Part shown: positions 11,500 through 22,146 of the stretch, piece after piece
How the letters are laid out: every line of letters begins with the position of its first letter
Numbering within the stretch: position 1 is the stretch's first letter
Assembly: GCA_015501595.1 (NCBI GenBank)
Contig: JADNRX010000078.1
Coordinates: 62,001 to 126,000, forward strand
From: Hymenopellis radicata
Taxonomy: Eukaryota; Basidiomycota; Agaricomycetes; Agaricales; Physalacriaceae
Length of the DNA: 64,000 bases
Direction of reading: 5' to 3'
Notes under the pieces: generated by a model
What the model was told of the DNA's origin: nothing
Database searches by the model: none
What the model saw: only the letters and a program-made list of their open reading frames with translations
Translations under genes and position numbers: made by a program

Positions 11500-11998
11500 T
11501 CTTCGGACATGTTGGAATATGAGTAGTATTGGGTCAACGAGCATGGGTTCTGCCATGGACAGTCATTTCTTTATTTAGTCACGGACCTACTATCTTCGTT
11601 TAGTCCTTCCTTTTCCGTACCTCAGTCTCTTACGACGACGACTGAGGTATGCCTTACTTATATCACTCGTTTCCTCTATCTCACACGTCCTGTAGCTCGG
11701 CGCGACTCGTACTTACGGCCTCGTTCCAGGTCGTCTCGTAACTGTACCGGTTTCTTCAAATACGATGCCTCTCTCATCCAGTACCTTGCGCGTGTTCGTG
11801 TCTCCTGCTTCTTTCACTACGTTTTCGCACTCACAGAATATAGAATGAGGCAATAGGCAGGAATGGAGACCTGACTTACTAACCAACTCTCTCAGCCCGT
11901 CAAATCATAGCGTTTCGTGAGACGAGGACTCACGATGAGCGTTCAGTGCTTTGCATCTCTGCCTTCTTCAGACCGACCAATTTTTTACAATCCAAGAC
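11500..11998 (+). promoter_or_regulatory. CRO 1 upstream region, TATA segment deleted
   Basis: From about 11776 the sequence matches the upstream regions of the other CRO copies (CCTTGCGCGTGTTCGTGTC, then GTTTCGTGAGACGAGGACTC). Where other copies have a TATA-like element and about 40 bp around it, this copy goes straight from CACGATGAGC (ending 11940) to GTTCAGTGC. The core promoter element is therefore missing. Confidence 0.7.
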
Positions 11999-14485
11999 AT
12001 GCGTTTCTCGCTCAAGAGGACGTCTCTGTCCCCTCTTCTACTCGCCATTCTTCTGAACGCGTCCCTGGCCAGCGGCAATTCCGCCAAGGCGCACCGACGT
12101 GCAGTCGTTTCCGGCCAATGGACCATTGTGCGAAACGGGTACGCGTTATCACAACTTGACAAGCCGCCGTCGACTCATCTCATATGCCTCGAAGGACTAC
12201 CGGTGTGAGCGGCATGCAGCTGGCAGTCACGTCGGAGAACACTGTGATTGTCCTTGACAAGGTGTATGTCATGACTTCCGTACCGTGTTGCCCAGTTGAC
12301 TGACGTCCGAGCTACAGTGAGCACAATCCCCTTACTGTTGACGGGCACATCGCATGGGTCTCGGAAGTGAACCTGGAGACAAAGGCAATTCGCGCTTTGA
12401 GCCCAGCCAGTAACACTTGGTGTGCGACCGGCAGCTTCTTGAGCAATGGCACTTTGGTCAGCTCTGGCGGCAATCCTGTTGTTATTACTGGTACGTTCCA
12501 ATCGACGGTTCTAGGCCCATGCCCCAGTGCTTACTCTTCTAAAGGCGAGGACGGTCGACAAGCCCTCCGCTTGTTCACCCCGTGCAACGATGGAACATGC
12601 GATATTTTTGAAAACCAGGATGTTATCAGGCTTACATCGAAACGATGGTACCCTGCGTCGGTCTGTTCATTACACTTGGCTCTCCAATTCTGTTGCTGAC
12701 GCCGCTACAGGTTCGTGTGGAAGACGGTTCGGTTCTCATTTTTGGGTACGCTCAAACGCCCAAGTTTTATCTATCTACTGATATAACACGTACCGCAGAG
12801 GGTCGATGATAAACGGGCAAGTCTAGCACTCCCGTTCGTCCCATCTTGCTCACACTTTTTTTTGCGATGGTAGATTTATCAACAACGCAAGCATCATTAA
12901 TCCGACCTACGAATTCTTCCCTTCCAAAAACATCAACGGTATGATGTGATTTATGCCTGTCATTTGCAATATCTCTGACAAATTTCCCAAGGCTTCAACA
13001 GCGTTCAAATCCCAAGCCAGTTTCTTCACGACTCGCTAAACGCAAATCACTTCCCAATCATGATGTACCTCCCCGACGGTACTATTTTTGTCGCTGCAAA
13101 CGAAAAGGCTATGATCCTGGACTGGAAAACCAACACCGAAACCCGACTTCCCGACATTCCGAATGGTGTGCGCATCACGTACGTACTTCATTATTGAAAG
13201 CGAGTACTTCATCTTTCCGCTTAGGTCACCCTTCTCCGCCGGGGCCGCCCTCCTGCCCCTGACGCCCGAAAACGACTACACACCAGAAGTGCTTATCTGC
13301 GGCGGCTCTACGCTTCCCGATAGCACCGATACCAGGTCCATCCAACCGCAGTTCCCAGCTTCAGATCAATGCTCTCGACTCGTCTTGACTGCTGCCGGGA
13401 TCGCTGCGGGATGGCAGGTGGAAACTATGCCTCAAGCGCGCATCATGCCAGAGCTCATCCTCGTCCCCGATGGCCGCGTCGTCATCGTCAATGGAGCCCA
13501 GACCGGTGTTGGGGGAACTGGTTCCGTGAGTTCTTTCCCTAGAAGTGTGCTTTCAAGTTACTTTTTTCATAATGAACTAGGGCGAAAACCAGATCGGAGA
13601 AAGCAATGCGGACCACCCAGCGCTCATGCCAGTGGCCTACGATCCGGCGGCCCCTTCGGGACAGAGGTTTTCGAGTGATGGAATTCCGGCGTCTGTGATT
13701 CCGAGGATGTACCATTCGACGGCTACTCTGATTCCTGATGGGACTATCATGTTGGGTAAGTCTTCGCTTTCTTCTCCGTACTCGATCTCATAAGGCTAGC
13801 TGGCTCTAATCCCAATGTTGATGTCTCGACGGCGAGGTTCCCCACTGAATATCGGTGAGTGGACATGGAGCTTGTAATGGGATTCAGGCAGTAACCGCTT
13901 CGTCAGGATGGAGTTTCTCAGTCCGCCGTACATGTCGCGTCCTCGTCCGACATACACCGAGTTACCCGCAACGGTCGACTACACCCAGACATTCACGTTG
14001 TCTGTGTCCCTGCCTGATACAGCGTCCAATGTCTCTGGTACACTCTCATTAATCGACAATTTGCCATATACATCCTAATGTCTTTCTAGTTGCTCTCATG
14101 GACCCGGGCTTCGCCACTCACGGTGTCCACATGGATCAGCGAATGCTCAAGCTCGTCTCGTCTCTCTCTAGCGACAAGATGACGCTCACCGTTATAGGCG
14201 CGCCACCCCAGCCTTGTACCCTCCGGGTCCCGCTACCTCTTTGTTGTTACGGATGAAGGTGTACCGAGCTTTGGACACAAGACCATCATCGGTACAGGTG
14301 CGGCGCCTCCGAATGACGCTGGTGCGACTGCAAAGTAGGTTGAATTTTTGAATTCTTGTGCAACCCCTCAATCCTGCAGTATGCTGGCTGTCTCTGCTCA
14401 GTCGGATGTTGACTGGCCGTCGTCTCCGACTCAAGGTGAAGGTAGTGATGTGGCCACTGCCATGATTCCCGTGGACAGTGCTTGA
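11999..14485 (+). pseudogene. Copper radical oxidase (glyoxal oxidase type), copy 1, C-terminal frameshift
   Basis: This is a secreted AA5-family enzyme type that oxidises small aldehydes with release of H2O2. ATG 11999 starts a signal peptide (LLLAILLNASLASG). About a dozen exons carry the family landmarks: Cys in TWCATGSFLSNG, radical Tyr in SKRWYPAS, Tyr-His in PRMYHSTATL, and a His ligand in FATHGVHMDQR. Frames stay open to near 14200. There, compared with copies 3 and 5, single bases are missing at GCGCGCC-ACC and again at CCCGCT-ACC. The frame then reaches TGA near 14270, about 55 codons early. The old last exon and stop (14483-14485) remain visible. The product would lack the end of the C-terminal beta domain. 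With the TATA segment also missing upstream, this copy is probably silent. Confidence 0.75.
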
Positions 14486-15067
14486 GGCAGATCTGGGGAT
14501 GAGGTTGACTGGTTGCTTCTTCCCGAAATGTTTAGCTCGTATTAATGCCCAGGCTCTCTTTGGCGCATCGCCACTTTCAACAGTCCGGCAGGCAGGTCGT
14601 TCTCAGCCAAGATCCTAGGTTTTGACGTTGAAATTCGCACCCATCCTAGCCGTCACTGCCACGCCCGAGAAACACGATACACTCACGATTGATGAAAGAC
14701 CAGACGCCATTGTAACAAATGAGTGCGACGACTGACTTGGTCTTTAGACGCTCGACTCTTACGCTTGACGGTCGCAGGAGTGTATTTGCCTGCTCCTGCA
14801 CCTGCTGGGATCTACTTTGGCAGACTGAATGACGCTTAGGTGTTTCGAGACGCATATGCGCTCGTCGGGGCGGGAGAGTCAAACAGCTATTCGAATTTCC
14901 CGCGTAACTCAGGTCCACGATGATCAACGCCGGGTGGTATCAAGCTTCGTTGAATTGAGCAGGCCGCTCTTCTCCTTGAGGATCTTCCGCTTGGTTGGTG
15001 GGAAAGTCTCCTAGGTATAAAGACATGCGACATGTTTTCCGTCCTTCCCTCATGTTGGTTGTGTACC

Positions 15068-16386
15068 ATGGATCAATCCCTCATATCTATTGAAAAATTG
15101 TGCGTCGCATTCTCTTTGGCACTTTCGACCGAACTGATGGGACCTTCAACGTCGATCTGAAGAACAGTCCCGATGGTGGGTGCAACTTGAACCTTGGACC
15201 TTTAATATTCCTGGATTAACGTCCCGCGTAGCTCATAGGGCACTTTTTCAACCTCATCCTCTTTGGCGTGCTCTGCGTCCAAGTCTGTGCGTATACTGTT
15301 TCCAACACGTCGGCAATACTGCAGCTGATTCGCTACCAGTCATATATTTCCAAGCATTCCTGAAGGATCGCTTATGGTCGAAATGCTTGGTCGCTTGGAT
15401 ATGCTTCATAGAGATCCTCCAGACGATATTGGTCGTGATTGACGGCATACGGGTGTTTGGTAAGGGGTGGGGAGACGCTCGTGCACTGGCGGATGTCGGG
15501 CTTACATGGTTCAGTGTTCCAGCGATGACGGGAATTAGTGCGTCCCTCCTCCTCCGACTTGATACTACGCTCTGATTTTTTACGTCGTGCAGTCAGTTTC
15601 ACTGCTCAGATTTTCTTCATTTGGCGGATACGAGTCTTGAGTCAAGCGAGGCTGATCCCGGCAGCCGCCTTTCTAGTATGAGCTGGCAAAAAAATATCGT
15701 TCTTCCTGGCTTATATTTCTATAGGTGTCCGTTGTACAATGCGTGGCAGCAGTCTGGGCGGGTATTCGAGCGCAGCAGATCAGGAGCTTCACGAGCATAC
15801 AGAGTCAGACCTTCTCCCATACGTCGGTGAGTGCGCAGCAGAAGGTCTCCTTCGTCGTCCCAGTATTCTGATTTACCACAGGTTTGGTTGGGCGGAACGG
15901 CAACAGCCGACCTCATCATCGCGGGAAGCCTGGTTTACTACATGCGCAAATCCCAATCGACGGATTTAGCGTCGAACGGGATGTACGTTAAGATCATCAG
16001 GCTGATCGTTGAGAGCGGATCTTTGTGCGCTTTAGTGGCCGTCGCGGACTTGGGGCTGTTCTTGGGGTACCGACAAACGAACTATCACTTGGCGCCGGCG
16101 ATCGCGCTGTCGAAGCTGTATTCGAATAGTTTGCTTGCCGTGAGTCTCCTTCCCATCTAAGTCCGTCTCCTGACACTTGGTGTAGGTCCTGAATTCGCGA
16201 CGTATGCCATTGTTGGACTCGGCGGACGGTGTGAATACGTTTTCGTTGCTGGATACGCCGTCGATGGATGCGCGTTTGCGTGTTATGACGCTGGGGGTCG
16301 CGCCACAGCGAGTAAGTCAGCTAATAGCTTTTGCGCTGTAACTGATGTGTCGACAGAACGGACCTAAGAGGAGTTCTTGGGTATGA
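15068..16386 (+). CDS. DUF6534 multi-span membrane protein, copy B
   Basis: This is a close paralogue of the gene at 10166-11499, with the same exon layout and about the same length. Recognisable pieces are LVAWICFIEILQTILVVIDG, LTWFSVPAMTGI, VSVVQCVAAVWAGIRAQQIR, VWLGGTATADLIIAGSLVYY and SLCALVAVADLGLFLGYRQ, ending KRSSWV at 16384-16386. Small in-frame differences from copy A occur near the tail: about 12 nt are lost after LNSR and about 9 nt gained after RRMP. I see no frame break in the core, so it may be functional. As in copy A, the first coding exon before LIGHFFNLILFG is unresolved. Function is unknown for the family. Transmembrane topology suggests a plasma- or endomembrane protein. 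Confidence 0.75.
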
Positions 16387-16499
16387 TCTTTGGACATAAT
16401 ATGTACCGTACGGCTTTGTTTGGGATGTTTAGATGGAATACACTCGTTTTGCATGATTCGCCCGAGTCGCATTGCCTATGTAAATTTCCACCTGCCCTC

Positions 16500-16760
16500 G
16501 AGGATATTAGACGACAGTGTCGAGCGATTTCCAGGCTCTCATCGTTGCTTACAAATTGGAGCCCGACTCAAAACCTGTCAGAAATGAGGGATCCAATCTT
16601 ACTCTCATTCTTGCCATGGCTGCCAATATCCTCATCGACGCTATTGTCGCCGGCTCGATGCTCTTCTTCATCATGAGTGCAAGGGCCTTTGTCAAACCTT
16701 GCAAGGCTCAGAAGAAGAATGGACATGTTAAAGAGGACGAAGAGTCCTGCACTGTGAGTT
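16500..16760 (+). pseudogene. Degenerate third DUF6534-like fragment
   Basis: The piece reads SNLTLILAMAANILIDAIVA, then GSMLFFIMSARAFV. It matches the VWLGGTATADLIIAGSLVYY segment of the neighbouring DUF6534 genes in pattern but not closely. Nothing before about 16500 or after about 16760 continues the family, so it is an isolated exon remnant. It runs into the tail of another gene (gene X) at 16858. Confidence 0.5.
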
Positions 16761-16857
16761 ACGTCCTTTGCTTTGGACTAGATGCTGAAGTGAGCTGCAG
16801 ACCTGGAAGTCGATGTATGCTCAGACGGCGTTGTGGCTGCCCCGCGGCAGTTTGAGA

Positions 16858-16947
16858 GGTGTTCGAGTTCTGGCGCGGCGCTCCAAGTTGACGACGCATG
16901 TGGAGTCGAGTTACTATTTAGTACCCACGGGGAAGAAGCCACAGTAA
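16858..16947 (+). pseudogene. C-terminal fragment of gene X (unknown membrane protein)
   Basis: VRVLARRSKLTTHVESSYY, then LVPTGKKPQ and TAA, is almost identical to the end of the minus-strand gene at 63443-64000. Homology between the two loci starts abruptly at about 16858 (63533 in the other copy) and continues through the 3' flank into the CRO gene. Only the last about 30 codons are present here. Confidence 0.75.
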
Positions 16948-17731
16948 TCAGTAATTGTAGCAAACCAATATTGTTTTAGATGTATCTTTATACTTGTCCT
17001 CCCTGTATCAATAGTAATCCATCGTTTGAATAGACTGTGCTGTTGTTCTATGATGACGAGATATCTTCGGCGCTCACCTTGCCACTGGCCACTACCTGAA
17101 ACGGAGTTTGAGCGCGTTCCCTAGCGTTTCGTCATGCCTTTGAAAATCCTCTCCAATGTCCTTCCCACCATTAGTGTCACTAACGGTAGTTCGCCTTCGT
17201 GAAGAAGACTGAAGACCGTTCTATCTGCAGTTGTCCTAAGCTTGTCCCCGGGCTTTCACACGAAGGTGCCCGAGCATTTCGGCCTCCGGTCCGAATTAAG
17301 CGCACTCCCTTCTACCACCATCATGAGGCAAATTTCAGCGCGAATAACATACGCGCAGCCAAAAGAACTCTCATAAATCCGTGCCTCGGCTGCAAAATTT
17401 CAAACTCTGAATTGGAGGTCCCAGCTTGGCACTTACACGCTTCCGACATCGCCTCGTGTATCTTTATACAGAATGCCTCTGATCTGACAGATGAACGCTG
17501 CTTTACGACGTCTCTTTCATCCAGTACCTTGCGCGTGTTCGTGTCTCCTGCTTGTTTTCGCACTCACAGAATATAGAATGAGGCAATAGGCAGGAACGGA
17601 GACCTGACTTACTAACCAACTCTCTCAGCCCGTCAAATCATAGCGTTTCGTGAGACGAGGACTCACGATGAGCCATATACCGAGTGGCTAGCAGTCCGGA
17701 TCCTGTCTACTCCCTTTTTACTATCCAAGAC

Positions 17732-20257
17732 ATGCTTTTCTCCCGGAAGAAAGTGTATCAGTACCCTACAATTGTCCTCGCCGTCCTTCCGTCTGTGTAC
17801 GCGTCTCTCGCCAGTGGCAGTACTGCCGCAAAGGAGCAGCGACGCGCAGTCGTCCCAGGCCAATGGTCCCTGGTGCAGAACGGGTACGCGTTATCTCGGG
17901 TGTACAAGGGCTCGTTGATTTATATATCGTTCATCAGGACTACCGGCGTGAGCGCCCTGGAGCTCGCTGTCACGTCTGAGAATACGGTGATCGTACTTGA
18001 CAAGGTGTAAGTATGACTTCTGGATTGTGTTGCCCAGTCGACTGACGTCCGAGCTGTAGCGAGCACAATCCCCTTACTGTTGACGGGCACATCGCATGGG
18101 TCTCAGAGGTGAACCTGGAGACAAAGGCAATTCGCGCTCTGAACCCAGCCAGTAACACTTGGTGTGCGACCGGTAGCTTCTTGAGCAATGGCACTTTGGT
18201 CAGCTCTGGTGGCAATCCTGTTGTTATTACTGGTACGTTCCAATCGACGGTTCTATGGCCCATGCTCCAGTGCTTACTCTTGTATTGCGAAAGGTGGGGA
18301 CGGTCGACAAGCCCTCCGCTTGTTCACTCCGTGCAACGATGGAACATGCGATATTTTTTGAAAACCAGGATGTTATCAGGCTTACATCGAAACGATGGTA
18401 CCCTGCGTCGGTCTGTTCATTACACTTGGGCTCTCCAATCCTGTTACTGACGCCGCTACAGGTTCGTGTTGAAGACGGTTCGGTTCTTATTTTTGGGTAC
18501 GTTCAAACGCCGAAAGTTTCATCTGATTCTATGTACTGATATAACGCGTACTGCAGAGGGTCGATGATAGGCGGGCAAGTCTAACAATCCAGCCCGCCCC
18601 TATAGTGCTCACTTTTTTCTCTTTTATTGCGATGGTAGATTTATAAACAATGCAAGCATCACTAATCCGACGTACGAATTCTTCCCTTCCAAAAACATCA
18701 ACGGTATCGTGTGATCTACGCCTGTCATTTGCAACATCTCTGACAAGTTTCCCAAGGCTTCAACGGCATTCAAATCCCAAGCCAGTTTCTTCACGACACG
18801 CTAAACGCAAATCACTTCCCAATCATGATGTACCTCCCCGACGGTACCATTTTCGTCGCCGCAAACCAAAATGCTACGATCCTGAACTGGAAGACCAACA
18901 CCGAGACCCGACTTCCCGACATTCCGAATGGTGTACGCATCACGTACGTACTTTATTATTGAAAGCCAGTACTTCATCTAAGCGGAAGCATAGGTCACCG
19001 TTCTCCGCCGGGGCCACTCTCCTCCCTCTGACGCCGGAAAACGACTATACGCCAGAAGTTCTTATCTGCGGCGGCTCTACGTTTTCTGATAACGGCGATA
19101 CCAGTGCTGTCGATTCGCAATTCCCAGCTTCAGATCAATGCTCGCGACTCGTTTTAACTCCTGCCGGGATCGCTGCGGGCTGGAAGGTGGAAACTATGCC
19201 TCAAACGCGCATCATGCTGGAGCTCATCCTCCTCCCCGATGGTCGCGTCGTCATTGTCAATGGAGCCCAGACCGGTATGGCGGGATATGGCCACGTGAGT
19301 TCGTTCTATAGAAGTGCGCTTTCGAGTTCATTTGTTCATGATGAACTATTAGGGCTTTAACAATATCGGAGCAAGCGATGCAGACCATCCAGCGTTGACG
19401 CCAGTCGTGTACGATCCGGCGGCCCCTTCGGGACAGAGGTTTTCGAGTGATGGAATTCCGGCGTCTGTGATTCCGAGGATGTACCATTCGACGGCTACTC
19501 TGATTCCTGACGGCACTATCATGCTGGGTAAATCTTCGCTTGCTTCTCCGTACTCAATCTCATAAGGGTAGCTGGCTCTAATCCCAACACTGATGTCTCA
19601 ACGGTGAGATTCGCGACTGAATATCGGTGAGGTGGACATGAACTTGTTCATGCGGTTCGTGCACTAATCTCTTCGCCAGGATGGAGTTCCTTAGCCCTCC
19701 GTACATGTCGCGTCCTCGTCCGACATACACCCAGTTACCTGCAACGGTCGACTACACTCAGACCTTCACATTGTCTGTGTCCCTTCCTGAGACAGCGTCC
19801 AATGTCTCTGGTACACTCTCATTAATCAACAATTTGCCATATACATCCTAATTTCTTTCTAGTTGCTCTCATGGACCCGGGCTTCGCCACTCACGGTGTT
19901 CACATGGATCAGCGAATGCTCAAGCTCGTCTCGTCTCTCTCTAGCGACAGGATGACGCTCACCGTTATAGGCCCACCCCAGCCTTATACCCTCCGGGTCC
20001 CGCTTATCTCTTTGTTGTTACGGATGAAGGTGTACCGAGCTTTGGACACAAGACTCTTATCGGTACAGGCGCAGCTCCTCCCAATGACGCTGGTGCAACT
20101 GCGAAGTAGCTTGAATTTTTGAATTCTTGTGCAACCGCTCAAATCCTGCAGTATGCTGGCTGTCTCTGCTCAGTCGGATGTTGACTGGCCGTCTTCTCCG
20201 ACTCAAGGTGAAGGTAGTGATGTGGCCACTGCCATGATTCCCGCGGACAGTGCTTGA
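17732..20257 (+). pseudogene. Copper radical oxidase, copy 2, two frameshifts
   Basis: The gene has the same structure as copy 5. The signal peptide MLFSRKKVYQYPTIVLAVL starts at 17732. Cys (TWCATGSF), Tyr (SKRWYPAS), Tyr-His (PRMYHSTA) and His (ATHGVHMDQR) are all encoded. Two breaks exist. In the exon near 18350 the run after CGATA has six T instead of the five in copies 1, 5 and 6, which turns ATT TTT GAA into ATT TTT TGA. Near 19976 four bases are missing (GGCCC-ACCCC against GGCCCGCCCACCCC), shifting the end of the protein. The upstream element reads CATATAC at 17674-17680 instead of a TATA box. The relic of the normal stop is at 20255-20257. Copy 3 shares the T6 change, so it is probably inherited rather than a sequencing error. 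Confidence 0.75.
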
Positions 20258-20324
20258 GGCAGATCTGGGGATGAGGTTGACTGGTTGCTTCTTCCCGAAA
20301 TGTTTAGCTCGTATTGAACAATTC

Positions 20325-20404
20325 AAGTTATCGAGGTATGGAATAGTGATCTTCCTCGGCGCTGCCCTTGGGAACGTGACAGTCCACTTCATGCTATTCT
20401 CCAA
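20325..20404 (-). pseudogene. Remnant of the C-terminal end of an HSP20 gene
   Basis: On the minus strand the sequence reads WTVTFPRAAPRKITI, the end of an alpha-crystallin domain (usual form GVLTVTFPK) and its tail. The same tail stands beside CRO 6 at about 59885-59930. No other part of the HSP20 gene is visible here. Confidence 0.6.
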
Positions 20405-20410
20405 CGACGC

Positions 20411-21130
20411 ATTAATTTTCTCTTCCTACAATCAAATCGTCAGCAACTTAGTTTTAAACGTAAACAACTCCAAGGTTACCTTGACAGTCTGCGGAAGCCT
20501 CAACGTCCTCGCGAACTTGCCAAACTTGCGTTCCTTCACGGCGAACCCCGGCCCTCCTCCTCGTCGGTCGAGATCTTGCTCTCACCGGTATTAGTAAGAC
20601 ATCCATTGTGAACATCGATGTTGACATCCTTTTCGCTGTATCTCACAAAACTATAGACTTTCTGACATTACACAAGTCGAAGCAGGAGACGCGACGACGG
20701 ATTCAAAGCAATGGCTATTGAAACCCCGACTTTCGCGCCTGTATACAGATCTCTGTAACGTGCATTATATCTGTTTTTTCGATACGTTTGAACGCCAGAA
20801 GACGCAGCCTGAGGTTCAAAGGACAGGGTGAGAAGCGAGTTGAACAGGCATTTCATTTGTGCATAAGATTCCTACGGCGACAACGAACCCTCAAAATACA
20901 CCTTCCTCTACTCGAAGACGGATGGTAGATGCGGCGTTCCTGATATCATCATCCCAATGCTTGTCATAGAAGCCATCGCAGTCAGAGCAAATGCATTCGA
21001 CGTCTTCTTCAGTATAGTGAATATAGCGGCGAAATTATCGAAGCTATGCATGGCTCACCCCGGGAATCCCAATGTGTATCATCGAATTCGTCGCAATCTG
21101 CACACATACATCCGTATTCTGAGGAGGGGA
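20411..21130. other. No supported gene
   Basis: The region separates the HSP20 remnant from the minus-strand unknown gene. Open frames here lack motifs. I see nothing to annotate. Confidence 0.5.
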
Positions 21131-21724
21131 TTATGAGCACCAAGAAACGGTACGCGTGTGTATGAAAAACTCGCCGTCATCGCTGCGAATGAAGTAGAGA
21201 ACATCAGACATGATTCCGAGGTCATTGATGTCGTCAATGACGATCTGAGTGGGCTGCCTTCGCGTTTGGGAGAGAACGAGAAGTTCGCGCCACATCCAGT
21301 CCAGCGGGCCGTCGATAGTCGCGTCTTCTTGCGAGTAGACGACTCCGAACTTGGCGCTCTGAATGGTGATCGGCACATAAATGCCGTCAATTCTAGAGCT
21401 GCAGACGCGACGCGTGAGATTCCAGTGGCTGGATGAAGGATGAGATGAGCTTTCTTACCGTCCAGGCATATTCCTCAGGCGGTTCACCGTGTGACTACAG
21501 AGGTAGAGCCATCGCCGAATGAGATCGAAAGTTCTGCCCTTGACGTCCTCCCACATAATCTTCCAGATGGTGTGCAGCCACTCAGAGATTTCGTGTACAA
21601 TGTCTTCACTGCTGTCGCCTTTCTCCCACTCCCCGTTGTGCCACACCGATTGTATCTTCTTTGTTCTTAGGCTCTTAATGGCTTCTTCTAAGAGTCGCTT
21701 TTGCTCGGTATGGAGGCGAGTCAT
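21131..21724 (-). CDS. Unknown protein, paralogue of the divergent gene at 22147
   Basis: I do not recognise the family. Exon 1 starts at ATG 21724 (MTRLHTEQKRLLEEAIKSLR) and is rich in Lys, Glu and Trp. A 70-nt-class intron (GTAAGA..CAG, about 21385-21457) leads to exon 2 with SRIDGIYVPITIQSAKFGV and DWMWRELLVLSQTRRQ, ending WCS at 21131-21133. The segment SEWLHTIWKIMWEDVKGRTF and the motif WMWRELLVLSQ align with the plus-strand neighbour (ADWLPDLWSAMMEHGAQVD; WFWRELLVFSQ), so the two are paralogues. A TATATATA stretch lies about 130 bp upstream (around 21857-21866). No signal peptide or membrane segment is seen. Additional upstream exons cannot be excluded. Confidence 0.55.
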
Positions 21725-22146
21725 AGCCTATAGAAAGGCTGTTAGCGTCGGGTATAAGAACAAAAAGGAGCACAGACAAAGGAGGAGAGTTATGAGTGGC
21801 TAGAAGAATGGGAAAGAGGCAAGATGAGATGCCTCAGAGGGCACTGTCGACAAGCTTATATATATGTACTCCTGGAACAAAGGCACCAGCGTCCCTTTGG
21901 TAGATGACTGGTAACAATGCCAGTGGTCTTAATGGTCGATTCGGTCTGACATTGTTCGAGAGTCACAAACCAGCAGATGAAAGATATCAATGGAGGGTGG
22001 AGCCTAAGGTCATGGATAAACCAACAGCACTGCCCGCAGCGGCGCACATGCGACCTCCGATGGCACGTGGTTCTGTGTCTTGGACCCCGTCTTGTTCTGG
22101 TTTCCCTTTGTCATTGCCGCGACCATCTTCTCATCTTCTCAAAGCT

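Larger units (their letters stand above)
9497..14540 (+). repeat. Tandem unit A: DUF6534 gene plus copper radical oxidase 1
   Basis: The sequence from CCCAGGCTCTC at about 9500 reappears nearly unchanged from about 14544, and gene order DUF6534 then CRO repeats in both units. Unit A is about 5.05 kb. The right junction is sharp. After the CRO stop at 14485, unit A shares sequence with the downstream flank of CRO 2 up to GCTCGTATT near 14541, then jumps back to the unit start. That is the expected structure of a head-to-tail duplication. Confidence 0.85.
14541..20257 (+). repeat. Tandem unit B: DUF6534 gene plus copper radical oxidase 2
   Basis: This is the second copy of the 9497-14540 unit. 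The offset is about 5069 bp at the DUF6534 promoter, 4890 bp at the end of the DUF6534 gene and 5733 bp at the CRO start. About 0.9 kb of extra sequence (16387-17500) therefore separates the two genes here. That extra part holds remnants of other genes. Confidence 0.85.
16858..20410 (+). repeat. Left arm of a large inverted repeat (gene X tail, CRO 2, HSP20 tail)
   Basis: Read on the plus strand, this block matches the minus strand of 63533 down to about 59880 in content and order: gene X end, CRO upstream region, CRO gene, short spacer, end of an HSP20 gene on the opposite strand. The arms are about 3.6 kb each, not identical but clearly homologous over their length. They are separated by about 39 kb. 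Confidence 0.8.

Noticed and set aside
20250..20594. Plus-strand frame of 114 codons after CRO 2
   Set aside because: It overlaps the HSP20 tail remnant on the other strand and has no start context or motif.
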